In this document: positions 18,121 through 27,263 of the stretch, piece by piece
How positions within the stretch are numbered: position 1 is the stretch's first letter
How the letters are laid out: each line of letters starts with the position of its first letter
Source: Ignavibacteria bacterium
GTDB taxonomy: Bacteria; Bacteroidota; Ignavibacteria; Tepidaquicellales; Tepidaquicellaceae
Reading direction: 5' to 3'
Length of the DNA: 61,449 nt
Assembly: GCA_016710985.1 (NCBI GenBank)
Contig: JADJTX010000060.1
Span: 1-61,449, forward strand
The notes under the pieces: model-generated
Databases searched by the model: none
What the model was told of the DNA's origin: nothing
Seen by the model: the letters and a program-made list of their open reading frames with translations, nothing else
Position numbers and translations under genes: made by a program

Positions 18121-19503
18121 ATGAGAAAACTACTTCTACTTACTTTGATATTTATTTTAGTACCGGTAATCTATTCACAATCATCTGTGAGATTCGGTGT
18201 AATAGGCGATTACGGAGATGCGGGACCCGATGAACTTGCTGTCGCTAATCTTATCAAAAGCTGGAATCCGGATTTTATAATAACTCTTGGGGATAACAAC
18301 TATGATATTGGTTCACAGGCAACAATTGATCAGAACATTGGTCAGTATTTTCATGAATTCATTTATCCGTATTACGGAAGCTATGGTCCCGGAGCATTGG
18401 TAAATAAATTCTTTCCTTCACTTGGGAATCACGACTGGGGGGTTCCCGGAGCATTGCCTTACCTTAATTATTTTACTTTACCCGGCAATGAAAGATATTA
18501 TGATTTTATAAAAGGACCTGTACATTTTTTTGTGATGGACAGTGATACAAATGAATATGACGGAAGAGACAGTAATTCGATTCAGGCTCAATGGCTCAAA
18601 AATGCTTTAAGAACTTCTTCATCGCGATTCAACATTGTTTATTTACATCATCCGCCATATTGTTCAGGTATCTACAGCGGATCGGAGGAGATAGTGAGAT
18701 GGCCTTATAAAAGGTGGGGTGCATCTGCTGTAATGTCAGGTCACGAACATCTTTATGAAAGAATTACAAGAGACGGGCTTACATATTTTGTGAACGGTCT
18801 CGGCGGCTCTGCCCGTTCTTTTTTTGGATTTCCTCTTTCAGGAAGTCAGGTCAGATACAGATCTAATTTCGGGGCAATGCTTGTCAATGCTTATGAAGAC
18901 AGTCTTGTGCTTAAGTTTTATAATATCGCAAATTCACTGATCGATAATTATAAAATTTTACCATCTGTAAAAACTCTGACTTTAAATGCTGAGATCGAAG
19001 GATTTTATAATGCTGTCACGAATTCAATGAAACCGGATACAGTTCGGGTTTATCTGAGAAATTCATATGCACCGTATTCGATTGCAGATTCATCAAAGGG
19101 AATTTTAAATTCAGGCGGTACCGGAACATTCACTTTTTCAAAAGCTGATAACGCAACCGGCTATTACGTCACAGTTGATCACAGGAATTCAATTGAAATT
19201 TGGAGTTCAATACCGAATCAGTTTATTGTGAATGCATTAAGTTATGATTTCACTTCTTCATCTTTACAGGCATTTGGAAATAATATGATTTTGAAAGGTC
19301 TGAAGTATTGTTTGTTTTCAGGAGATGCTGCCAAAGACGGATATATAAATCTGACTGATGTGCTGCTGATCTATAATGATGCAAAGGAATTTAAGACCGG
19401 ATACATCCTGTCGGATGTGAACGGAGATTCAGTGACTGACCTTGATGATGAGCTGATCACTTACAACAACAGCATTAATTTTGTCAGCGCTGTTTTTCCT
19501 TAA
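18121..19503 (+). CDS. Secreted metallophosphoesterase with shared C-terminal module
   Basis: This intact 460-residue tandem paralogue of the previous gene has a signal peptide (to about SQ, residues 19-20), phosphoesterase motifs VIGDYG, LGDNNYD, LGNHDW, YLHHPPY and SGHEHLYER (about 25-225), and a linker. From about 285 the C-terminal module begins (IEGFYNAVTNSM, VTVDHRNSIEIWSS, YCLFSGDAAKDG, DVNGDSVTDLDDELITYNNS). The second motif histidine pair is GHEH instead of GHDH, which is still compatible with metal binding. It probably hydrolyses phosphate esters at the cell surface or outside the cell. Confidence 0.92.
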   Translation: MRKLLLLTLIFILVPVIYSQSSVRFGVIGDYGDAGPDELAVANLIKSWNPDFIITLGDNNYDIGSQATIDQNIGQYFHEFIYPYYGSYGPGALVNKFFPSLGNHDWGVPGALPYLNYFTLPGNERYYDFIKGPVHFFVMDSDTNEYDGRDSNSIQAQWLKNALRTSSSRFNIVYLHHPPYCSGIYSGSEEIVRWPYKRWGASAVMSGHEHLYERITRDGLTYFVNGLGGSARSFFGFPLSGSQVRYRSNFGAMLVNAYEDSLVLKFYNIANSLIDNYKILPSVKTLTLNAEIEGFYNAVTNSMKPDTVRVYLRNSYAPYSIADSSKGILNSGGTGTFTFSKADNATGYYVTVDHRNSIEIWSSIPNQFIVNALSYDFTSSSLQAFGNNMILKGLKYCLFSGDAAKDGYINLTDVLLIYNDAKEFKTGYILSDVNGDSVTDLDDELITYNNSINFVSAVFP

Positions 19504-19781
19504 GCTAAGCAGCTGTTAAGCTTCTCAGCAATTTCATCTCTTTTGAAAGCTGTACTTTTTGAATTCATTTCGTCAATGATCTCTTTGATCAGGATCTTTC
19601 CCTGTTCTTTTGTATTGTCTTTTATAAAACCATCGAAGATCGTCTCACCGTTCAATGCGCGGTTGATCTCGGTCTCTTTATTATGCTCAGTAAGCTCTGT
19701 GTAATACACCACTCTGAATTTTTTATTGAATTCTTTTTCACGGTATATCTCGAACATTGTCTTGTCAGATTCGAATGCCAT
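19500..19781 (-). CDS. Small conserved-looking protein of unknown function
   Basis: This 93-residue minus-strand gene overlaps the end of the preceding plus-strand gene by four bases. The product is charged and soluble, with no signal peptide: it starts MAFESDKTMFEIYREKEFNK and has a C-terminal helical half rich in Lys and Glu. Composition and codon choice look like a real protein rather than an antisense shadow. It is the only convincing minus-strand gene here. I do not recognise the family. Confidence 0.65.
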   Translation of the reverse strand: MAFESDKTMFEIYREKEFNKKFRVVYYTELTEHNKETEINRALNGETIFDGFIKDNTKEQGKILIKEIIDEMNSKSTAFKRDEIAEKLNSCLA

Positions 19782-19864
19782 ATATGTTTTGATTTTAATT
19801 ACTGCAATTTTACATAAATCAATTATCTATTTAAAGAAAGTAATTTATACATTTAAAATGGTAG

Positions 19865-19910
19865 TGGGTATTGGGTATTGGTATTGGGTATTGAGTATTG
19901 AGTATCTGAC
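19865..19910. repeat. Heptamer run (TTGGGTA/TTGAGTA)
   Basis: About six 7-bp units lead directly into the 21-bp array. The same TTGAGTA units reappear on its other side (about 20258-20275). Confidence 0.8.
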
Positions 19911-20256
19911 GTAGTGACAATTGCATCTGACGTAGTGACAATTGCATCTGAAGTAGTGACAATTGATCTGGAGTAGCGACAATTGCATCTTAAGTAGTGA
20001 CAATTGAATCTGAGTAGTGACAATTGCATCTGAAGAGTGACAATTGCATCGGGTAGTGACAATTGAATCTGAAGTAGTGACAATTGCATCTGAAGTAGTG
20101 ACAATTGCATCTGAAGTAGTGACAATTGAATCTGAAGTAGTGACAATTGCATCTGAAGTAGTGACAATTGAATCTGAAGTTGTGACAATTGAATCTGAAG
20201 AGGGAACAATTGTATCTGAAGTAGTGACAATTGTATCCGGAGTATCGAGAATTGTA
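19911..20256. repeat. 21-bp tandem array, about 16 units
   Basis: The unit is gtagtgacaattgcatctga plus one base. Nearly every unit contains the palindrome CAATTG, so these sit 21 bp apart, about two helical turns. Variable positions alternate (gcatctg or gaatctg). Several early units have one-base indels. Open frames on both strands across it are by-products of the 21-bp period. Confidence 0.95.
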
Positions 20257-20317
20257 TGAGTATTGAGTATTGAGTAAAATTAGGAGCAATTATAAATGTA
20301 TCAAGATGCTTTTAAGT

Positions 20318-20552
20318 GAACTAGCCGGACAAACTCTGTACGCGACAAAATATTTTAGAACACGGATAACACCGATCTAACTGATTTTTCTCCGATAGTT
20401 TAACAAAATACCTTATTTTGTTTTTTTATGTTAGAAAAATATTTTTTACTTAGTTATTTAAAGTTCTATCATTTGTTTAAAAAAAATCCGCTATTTTTCC
20501 GTTTAATCAGTGTTATCCGTGTTCTTTTGTTGTGTACAGAGCCCGGACTAAC
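20318..20552. repeat. Palindromic MITE-like repeat
   Basis: The arms gaacacggataacaccgat (20358-20376) and its complement (20506-20524, one mismatch) extend outward in broken form (ctgtac...acaaaa; agccgga/cccggact). The 130-base centre is AT-rich and has no gene. No transposase is present. Confidence 0.75.
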
Positions 20553-20645
20553 AAGGAAGAACTTTTCCATTGTTAGAATATTCAGTATCACATAAATTCG
20601 TTTCGGTCAAATCGCAGCAAAACAATAATCCCAAGGAGAACTTCA

Positions 20646-21632
20646 ATGAAAACAATCTTCAGTTCATTCTTATTATTATTTCTTAGCTTTAACATTTCCT
20701 TTTCACAAAGCGGCTGGATCCGGCAGCATAGCAACACTATAAATAATCTTAATGATATATTTTTTATAAATTCAATGACGGGATGGTGCGTCGGTGATTC
20801 AATCACTATTTTAAAAACCACAAACGGAGGTATTGACTGGTCAGTACAGCTTTCCTCAGGGCAATATAAGCTTTCTTCGATTTTCTTTATTAACGAAAAT
20901 ACCGGATGGTGTTGTGGCGGAATTACTGATCCGTTAAACTACGGTGTAATTTATAAAACTACAAATTCCGGTGTAAGCTGGGTTTCGATTTATAGTGGCG
21001 GAGGATCGTCAATAAATAATGTTTATTTCATTAATGAAAATACCGGCTTCAGGACTGATGATAATTCTTTACCGTTTGGTTCAGCCGGTTCTATTTCTAA
21101 AACGACTAACGGCGGATTAAACTGGACAAGTAGTTTATATAATCAATATAGATTTACTGGCATTAACTTTATAAATATAAATACCGGATGGGCAGCCGGA
21201 TATTACTGGAGCGATGTACTGGGAGATTCTTCAGTTGTTTTTAAAACGACTGATGGCGGTAACAGCTGGCAGATCAAATACCGTGAAAGAGGAGGAATGA
21301 TAAAGGATATTTCATTTAATAATAATAAAGTATGGTTAGCAGGGAAAGATTCCTCGGTTTTATTTTCTTCAGACAACGGTGATAACTGGATAAAACAAAA
21401 TACCAACAGCAGCAGAAGATTTAATTCAGTATTCTTCATAAATGAAAATACCGGATGGGCAGCAGGTTACAGATATCCCGACACAACAAACATTATCAAA
21501 TCTACTAACGGCGGAGTTTCCTGGTTTGACCTGAAAAATGATTTTGCAAACACATTGAACTCGACTTTTTTTTTCTTAATGAAAGCGTGGGATGGGCTGC
21601 AGGAACTAAATATCCTGGTGCCGAAGGATTGA
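20646..21632 (+). CDS. YCF48/BNR-like propeller T9SS protein, main fragment
   Basis: This is the N-terminal 300 residues of a gene spanning 20646-21955. The ATG follows a ribosome binding site (aaggagaact). The signal peptide runs to SFSQ (about residue 20). Seven blades have the motif FFINENTGW...KTTNGGxxW. The frame breaks in a run of nine T near 21566-21574; one more or two fewer T would restore FLNESVGWAAGT, which the next frame reads. It is paralogous to 22020-23327. Confidence 0.88.
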   Translation: MKTIFSSFLLLFLSFNISFSQSGWIRQHSNTINNLNDIFFINSMTGWCVGDSITILKTTNGGIDWSVQLSSGQYKLSSIFFINENTGWCCGGITDPLNYGVIYKTTNSGVSWVSIYSGGGSSINNVYFINENTGFRTDDNSLPFGSAGSISKTTNGGLNWTSSLYNQYRFTGINFININTGWAAGYYWSDVLGDSSVVFKTTDGGNSWQIKYRERGGMIKDISFNNNKVWLAGKDSSVLFSSDNGDNWIKQNTNSSRRFNSVFFINENTGWAAGYRYPDTTNIIKSTNGGVSWFDLKNDFANTLNSTFFFLMKAWDGLQELNILVPKD

Positions 21633-21955
21633 TACTTAAAACTACAACCGGAGGTCTTACTTTTATAAACAACATTGTTTCTCAAATCCCTGTTAAATTT
21701 CAACTTCATCAGAATTATCCGAACCCGTTTAATCCGGCAACTGTGATCCGGTATGATATTCCTGTCTCCGGAAAGACATCCATTAAAATATACAACCAGC
21801 TTGGAGGTGAGGTAGCAATATTAATTAATGAATACATTAGTGCCGGTTCCTATCAGGTAAAATTTAATGCAGGTGATTATGCAACCGGAGTTTATTTCTA
21901 TAAATTGGTTTCAGTCGCGGGTTCAGTGACAAAGAAAATGATCTACATAAGATAA
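21587..21955 (+). CDS. Last blade and T9SS sorting domain of the 20646 gene
   Basis: This begins VGWAAGTKYPG (last blade) in the restored frame. It ends in a type A sorting domain (HQNYPNPFNPATVIRYDIP, GVYFYKLVSVAGSVTKKM). The apparent ATG is internal to the true gene. Confidence 0.88.
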   Translation: MGWAAGTKYPGAEGLILKTTTGGLTFINNIVSQIPVKFQLHQNYPNPFNPATVIRYDIPVSGKTSIKIYNQLGGEVAILINEYISAGSYQVKFNAGDYATGVYFYKLVSVAGSVTKKMIYIR

Positions 21956-22019
21956 TGAAATCCCAACCGGAAATTATTTACAATAATTTCTGAAAACAAT
22001 AAACGAAAGGAGTAAAGCT

Positions 22020-23327
22020 ATGAAAACAGCAATCAAATCTCTTTTGCTTTTCATTCTCAGTGTAAACTTCTCTTTCTCACAGACCGGCTGGATCCATCAG
22101 AACAGCAATACCGGCAAAACTCTTGCCGATGTCTTTTTTATTAATGATCAGAAAGGATGGATAGTGACTGATTCAACCAAGATCCTGATGACAACCAACA
22201 GCGGTATGACTTGGTCTGCGCAGACTCTTCCGTACTATTATCCGTTGCGCACAATATTTTTTATTAATGAGAATACCGGCTGGGCAGCCGGCGGCTACAA
22301 TTACATTGTACAGTTCGGAGCTGTATTCAAAACCATTAACGGAGGAGTAAACTGGAATCTGATATCACACACAGGCAATGTTCAGAGTATTTATTTCATC
22401 AATGAGAATACCGGATTTGCAGGTCTTGACGAATCAGGAGATTTTGAATCCGGAGGAAGCATATTAAAAACAACTAATGGAGGTGTAAACTGGAACTATA
22501 CTTTCTACAATTATATATTTTCAAGTGTTGCATTCAAAGATCAGCAGACAGGATTTGCTGTTGGTCATTACTGGGACGATACCGGGCACGATACAAGCTT
22601 AATTCTCAGGACAACTGACGCCGGAAATTCATGGGATACGAAATATAAAGAAGGAAATAATTTTTTCAATTTTTCATTCGGATTACGGGATATCTTCGTT
22701 AAAGATAATAAAGTCTGGGCTTCAGGTGTTGACAGCTCGATATTGTATTCTTCAGACGGAGGCGATAGCTGGAGCAGGCAGTATGTCCCGGTCCCGCAGT
22801 CAATGTATTCAATACAATTTGTTGATCAGAATACCGGCTGGGCAGTCGGAGGCAGCAATGCTGATACATCAAACATAATAAAAACCACTAACGGAGGATT
22901 GGACTGGTTCAATCAGAAGAGCAGTAATAACGGATTCAGCTGGCTTTACTCAGTCATGTTCCTCGATGCAAATACCGGCTGGGCTGTCGGTGACTACGGG
23001 ATAATTCTAAAAACAACAACCGGCGGACTTACATTTATTAACAATACTTATTCTGAGATCCCGGGCGATTATCAGCTTCATCAGAATTATCCGAATCCGT
23101 TTAATCCGGCAACTTCAATAAAATTTGAGATCCCTTCTTCGGGAAATGTTTCTTTAAAGGTTTATGATCAGCTCGGAAGTGAAATCAAAACACTGACTGA
23201 AGGATACAAACCGGCAGGTGCCTATGAAGTGAATTTTAATGCTGAAGGGCTTTCTTCAGGTGTATATTATTACACGATGATCTCCGGTTCAGTTTCATTG
23301 ACAAAGAAAATGCTTTTGATCAGGTAA
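22020..23327 (+). CDS. YCF48/BNR-like propeller T9SS protein
   Basis: This intact 435-residue paralogue of 20646-21955 starts 64 bases after it, with a strong ribosome binding site (gaaaggagta). It has a signal peptide to about SFSQ, blades about 22-345 with repeated NENTGWAAGG and KTTNGGVNW, then sorting domain HQNYPNPFNPATSIKFEIP to KKMLLIR. It was probably formed by tandem duplication. No enzyme motif is seen. Confidence 0.92.
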   Translation: MKTAIKSLLLFILSVNFSFSQTGWIHQNSNTGKTLADVFFINDQKGWIVTDSTKILMTTNSGMTWSAQTLPYYYPLRTIFFINENTGWAAGGYNYIVQFGAVFKTINGGVNWNLISHTGNVQSIYFINENTGFAGLDESGDFESGGSILKTTNGGVNWNYTFYNYIFSSVAFKDQQTGFAVGHYWDDTGHDTSLILRTTDAGNSWDTKYKEGNNFFNFSFGLRDIFVKDNKVWASGVDSSILYSSDGGDSWSRQYVPVPQSMYSIQFVDQNTGWAVGGSNADTSNIIKTTNGGLDWFNQKSSNNGFSWLYSVMFLDANTGWAVGDYGIILKTTTGGLTFINNTYSEIPGDYQLHQNYPNPFNPATSIKFEIPSSGNVSLKVYDQLGSEIKTLTEGYKPAGAYEVNFNAEGLSSGVYYYTMISGSVSLTKKMLLIR

Positions 23328-23349
23328 TATGAATTAAGTGTAGAAGTAC

Positions 23350-23387
23350 AAAGCCGGTAGAGTCAAACTCTGACGGCTTTATCTTTT
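23350..23387 (+). terminator. Rho-independent terminator after 22020-23327
   Basis: The hairpin aaagccggtagagt/actctgacggcttt (two mismatches) is followed by atctttt, 22 bases after the stop. The remaining gap to 23610 has a broken cacagattt-type inverted repeat only. Confidence 0.7.
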
Positions 23388-23610
23388 AAAATAATTTATT
23401 TCGCGCAGATTTACACAGATTTATGAACGCAGACTTCGCAGAAAAATGTATTAAAATAAAAATTATCTGTGATAATCTGCGGATATATTCTGCGTACATC
23501 TGAGGGAATATTTTTTTCGTGTACACAGAGAAATAGAATTTAACAAACAAATGAATTTTTATTTTTACCGGTGTTTTCTATTTTAAAATAAATCGAATAA
23601 ATATTAAATC

Positions 23611-23931
23611 ATGAAATTTACTTTAACCAATGATATCGCAATACACGTAACCGATCTGAAGAAGTCGGTTGATTTTTACAGGGATATTCTTGGCTTGGAG
23701 CTAATTGAAGCAAATGAAGAATATGCAAGATTCAGAAATGGCGAAGCAAACATTTATCTGAATAAAAGCGATCGGGTAATTTCTCCCATACTTTCTTTTT
23801 CAGTTGATGATATAAATGAAGCTAAAGCATATTTAACCAATTCCGGATTCATTGTTATATCTGACTCAGGGAAGTCAATTTATGCAAAAGACATTAACGG
23901 AATTGTGTTTGACTTTATTCAGACTGAGTGA
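23611..23931 (+). CDS. VOC superfamily (glyoxalase/bleomycin-resistance-like) protein
   Basis: This 106-residue single-domain cytosolic protein has the vicinal oxygen chelate pattern: HVTDLKKSVDFYRDILGLEL at the start (first beta-alpha-beta module) and GIVFDFIQTE at the end. The first metal-ligand His is present (residue 10). Members bind metals or small molecules as dimers. The real substrate cannot be predicted, and there is no operon partner. Confidence 0.88.
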   Translation: MKFTLTNDIAIHVTDLKKSVDFYRDILGLELIEANEEYARFRNGEANIYLNKSDRVISPILSFSVDDINEAKAYLTNSGFIVISDSGKSIYAKDINGIVFDFIQTE

Positions 23932-24105
23932 AATGTTTTCTCAAAACATTTTTACCACATAGGCACAAAGATCAAAGAGCAACTGAGAAATCTTAAGTGA
24001 AAATTTTTAATTCTTTTATAAATCAAATCGGGAATACATTTAAGCCGAATAACTTTTCATAAGAGTAAACGTTCAATTCACCTAAAATTATAAACAGATA
24101 TCATC

Positions 24106-25287
24106 ATGAAAAATATTTTACTAATTATTTTAATATTCTCTTTAATGTCATTCACAAATAATCCTCTGCCGGCTGACGCAAATGAATTACTCGCTCAGCT
24201 TTTCAAAAATTATGAAGAGTATAACAGACGAACTTATCCCGAAGGCGCGACTTATGAAGGAGATCACCGGTACGATGATATGCTTTCGGATAATTCAAAG
24301 GAAGCAGTGAAGGCAAGCTATGACAGCGCACGAGCTTTTCTGAATAGTCTTCTTTCAATTGATTACGTTTCATTGAGTTATGACAACAAGCTGAATTATG
24401 ATCTTTTCAAATCTACGCTTGAGCAAAATCTTGAGGATGAAAGGTTTAACTGGCAGTATATGCCTATGGGACAGCAATGGGGTTTGCATATCTCTTTTCC
24501 GCAGATTGTATTTGTACAGCCGACTTCAACATTTGAGGAATATCAAAAGTATTTCAAGAGGTTAAGGGCATTTGATAAAAGGGTAGATAACGATATAGAG
24601 AATATGAAACTTGGTATAGCAGGCGGGATTGTACCGCCGGTATTTATAATGGAACAGACACTTCCGCAGATGGAGAACATTATGAATGTAGAAGTTGAGA
24701 AATCAACTTTCTATGAACCATTAAGTAAAGAAAATAATCTGACGCCTGAGGAAAAAATAATTGTATCTGCTGAGCTTAAAGACATAATTCAAAACAGTAT
24801 TTATCCTGCCTACAAAAAGTTATATGATTTTGTTAAGAATGATTATATTCCTAACTGCAGAAAGGATGCGGGAGTATGGTCTATGCCTGATGGGAAAGAA
24901 AGATATGAAAAATCTATAAAGGACTTCACTACTTTAAATTTCACTGCCGATGAAGTTCATAACACAGGTCTGAAGGAAGTTGACAGAATCCAGAAAATGA
25001 TGGAAGCTGTAAAAGACAGCATTGGATTTCAGGGTACTCTTGATGAGTTTAATAATTACATAAAGACAGATCCAAAGTTTTATTATACAGATAAAGAAGA
25101 TCTTATGAACGGGTTCCGTGAAATACTTGTCCGGGTTGACTCCACGCTTCCTCAGCTTTTCGGTAAATTACCGGATGCGAAATATGATCTGAAGGAAATG
25201 GAAGAATTCAGGGCTGCATCCGCACCTGCAGCTTACTATTACTCTGCGCCTGAAGACAGATCCCGTCCCGGATATTTTTTATGTTAA
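24106..25287 (+). CDS. DUF885 family peptidase-like protein, N-terminal fragment
   Basis: This is the first two thirds of a gene running 24106-25861. A signal peptide (MKNILLIILIFSLMSF) is followed by the DUF885 alpha-helical domain. Near 25275-25280 a run of six T breaks the frame: GYFLC-stop replaces GYFYVNTYDLPSRPKYT in the next frame, so five T are expected. DUF885 proteins resemble zinc metallopeptidases and are usually exported or periplasmic. Length with both parts, about 585 residues, fits the family. Confidence 0.88.
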   Translation: MKNILLIILIFSLMSFTNNPLPADANELLAQLFKNYEEYNRRTYPEGATYEGDHRYDDMLSDNSKEAVKASYDSARAFLNSLLSIDYVSLSYDNKLNYDLFKSTLEQNLEDERFNWQYMPMGQQWGLHISFPQIVFVQPTSTFEEYQKYFKRLRAFDKRVDNDIENMKLGIAGGIVPPVFIMEQTLPQMENIMNVEVEKSTFYEPLSKENNLTPEEKIIVSAELKDIIQNSIYPAYKKLYDFVKNDYIPNCRKDAGVWSMPDGKERYEKSIKDFTTLNFTADEVHNTGLKEVDRIQKMMEAVKDSIGFQGTLDEFNNYIKTDPKFYYTDKEDLMNGFREILVRVDSTLPQLFGKLPDAKYDLKEMEEFRAASAPAAYYYSAPEDRSRPGYFLC

Positions 25288-25321
25288 TACTTATGATCTT
25301 CCGTCAAGACCAAAGTATACC

Positions 25322-25861
25322 ATGACCTCTCTTGCTATGCATGAAGCGGTTCCCGGTCATCACCTGCAGATGTCATTAGCACAGGAGCAGAAGGATCTTC
25401 CGAAGTTCAGAAGAGATTATTTTGTAACAGCTTTTGTAGAAGGATGGGGATTGTATTCCGAAAGTCTCGGATATGAAACAGGATTGTATGATGATCTTTA
25501 TCAGCTTTACGGCGCTTTGACATTTGAAATGTGGAGAGCATGCAGACTCGTAGTGGATACAGGAATTCACGATAAGAAATGGACGAGAGAACAAGCGTAT
25601 GACTATATGAGAAAATACACACCAACCGGGGATAAGGATCTTCAGTCTGAAATAGACAGATACATTTCATGGCCAGGTCAGGCGCTGGCTTATAAAACCG
25701 GTGAACTTAAAATAAAAGAATTGAGAAAGAAAGCTGAAGATACATTAGGAGATAATTTCGATATAAAATCTTTTCATGATACTTTATTAATGAACGGCGC
25801 CATTCCGCTGCCGCTGCTCGAAAAGGTAATTGACGAATGGATCGCTTCGCAGGTTAATTGA
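25322..25861 (+). CDS. DUF885 family peptidase-like protein, C-terminal fragment
   Basis: This carries the DUF885 signature MHEAVPGHHLQ, the likely zinc site, followed by FVEGWGLYSESLG and the C-terminal helices (YISWPGQALAYKTG). It belongs with 24106-25287; the frame is open upstream to about 25280. The stop codon TGA lies inside a short heptamer array. Confidence 0.9.
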   Translation: MTSLAMHEAVPGHHLQMSLAQEQKDLPKFRRDYFVTAFVEGWGLYSESLGYETGLYDDLYQLYGALTFEMWRACRLVVDTGIHDKKWTREQAYDYMRKYTPTGDKDLQSEIDRYISWPGQALAYKTGELKIKELRKKAEDTLGDNFDIKSFHDTLLMNGAIPLPLLEKVIDEWIASQVN

Positions 25862-25880
25862 TAGTTGATAATTGATAGTG
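25854..25880. repeat. Short heptamer array at a stop codon
   Basis: TTAATTG, ATAGTTG, ATAATTG and ATAGTG span the TGA stop (25859-25861) of the DUF885 gene. Confidence 0.85.
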
Positions 25881-25958
25881 TTTATCATTGTCTGTGACTT
25901 TTTTGTTTGCACATTGATATGTAACTTGCAGGCACTTTTAACTTTTAACTAATTACTA

Positions 25959-27050
25959 TTGAGAGCTATTCTATTTCTTTCCATTTCCCTTACCCTTTTA
26001 TTTTCAACAAATTCATATTCTCAGTACAGCAGTCCGGAAAGCGTTACTTATGATACATTAAGCAAAAGGTATTTTATTTCAAATACCTCGAGTCAGAAGA
26101 TTGTTCAGAGAGACCTGCAGGGTGTTGTAACTGATTTTGTAACTGTCGGCAGCGGCATTCACGGTGTAACGGTTCACAATGGCAGAGTATATGTCTGCAA
26201 TCAAACCCGCATAAAAGGATATGATCTTAACACTGCAGCTGAAGTTTTTAATGTAACTATCTCAGGGTCCACTTTTCTGAATGATCTTGCCATAGATAAT
26301 TCGGGAATGATGTATGTAACAGATTTTTCAGGCAGAAGAATTTACAAATTAAATACAAACACTTCTGAATTCTGGATATATGTTCCGGCAACAACTAATC
26401 AGCCAAACGGTATTTATGTAGATACTCCGAGAAACCGTTTGCTTGTCTGCTGCTGGGGAGCAAGTGCTCCTGTTAAGTCAGTTAGTCTTTCCGATTCATC
26501 AATCACTAATATACTCACTACACCATACAGCAACTGTGACGGAATTTCTTTAGACCGTAATGATAATGTTTATATTTCAACCTGGGGTATACAGTCAGTC
26601 GTTAAGTATGATATTAATTTTGCTAACTCACCTGTAATTGTTACAGGCGGTCTCAGCAATCCTGCTGATATATATGTTAATAAAAAATCAGACACTCTTG
26701 CAGTTCCTAACGCAGGCAACAGTACAGTAACTTTTTATTTTCTTGATACACCATCGGGCATAAGTCAACTAAGCTCATTAACACCGGATTCTTTTGAACT
26801 TAGTCAGAATTATCCTAACCCGTTCAATCCAAATACCGTAATTCGCTATTCATTAAATGAGAATCGCTTTACAAGTCTGAAAGTATTTAATGCACTTGGA
26901 AAAGAAGTTGCTGAACTTGTAAAAGAAAATCAGAAAGCCGGAATTTATGAAGTAACATTTGATGCCTCACGATTATCTTCAGGGATTTATTTTTATACAC
27001 TTTCGTCGGGAAGTAATTCTTTTACCAAAAAGATGTCAGTAGTTAAGTGA
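25959..27050 (+). CDS. NHL/SMP-30-like propeller T9SS protein
   Basis: This 363-residue gene appears to start at TTG 25959; its signal peptide (RAILFLSISLTLLFSTNSYS) supports this, although no clear ribosome binding site is seen. A six-bladed NHL/SMP-30-like propeller fills about 25-270 (GIHGVTVHNGRVYVCN, DLAIDNSGMMYVTDFSG, ISLDRNDNVYIST). The type A sorting domain (SQNYPNPFNPNTVIRYSL) closes it. It is predicted to be exported; no catalytic residues of lactonases are obvious. Confidence 0.9.
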   Translation: MRAILFLSISLTLLFSTNSYSQYSSPESVTYDTLSKRYFISNTSSQKIVQRDLQGVVTDFVTVGSGIHGVTVHNGRVYVCNQTRIKGYDLNTAAEVFNVTISGSTFLNDLAIDNSGMMYVTDFSGRRIYKLNTNTSEFWIYVPATTNQPNGIYVDTPRNRLLVCCWGASAPVKSVSLSDSSITNILTTPYSNCDGISLDRNDNVYISTWGIQSVVKYDINFANSPVIVTGGLSNPADIYVNKKSDTLAVPNAGNSTVTFYFLDTPSGISQLSSLTPDSFELSQNYPNPFNPNTVIRYSLNENRFTSLKVFNALGKEVAELVKENQKAGIYEVTFDASRLSSGIYFYTLSSGSNSFTKKMSVVK

Positions 27051-27263
27051 TAAAATATTACTGACTCTTTTACAGGAGATAAAATGAAAATTATTATAAA
27101 AAATGGTTTACTGTTTGCAAAATAATTATTTTATTTTAAAAAGAGGATCAATTACGTTATCATTCCGTCAAGAAAAATAAGTCCTTATCTTGCTTTCGCG
27201 ATCATACCGCTGATATTATTATTACTATTTTCTTTTTATAAAATATCAGTAGGGGAGTACTGC

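Noticed and set aside
19911..20256. CRISPR array
   Set aside because: The units are contiguous 21-bp repeats with no unique spacers, and no cas genes are present.
19853..20289. Minus- and plus-strand open frames across the 21-bp array
   Set aside because: They are low-complexity products of the repeat in every frame, with no initiation signal.
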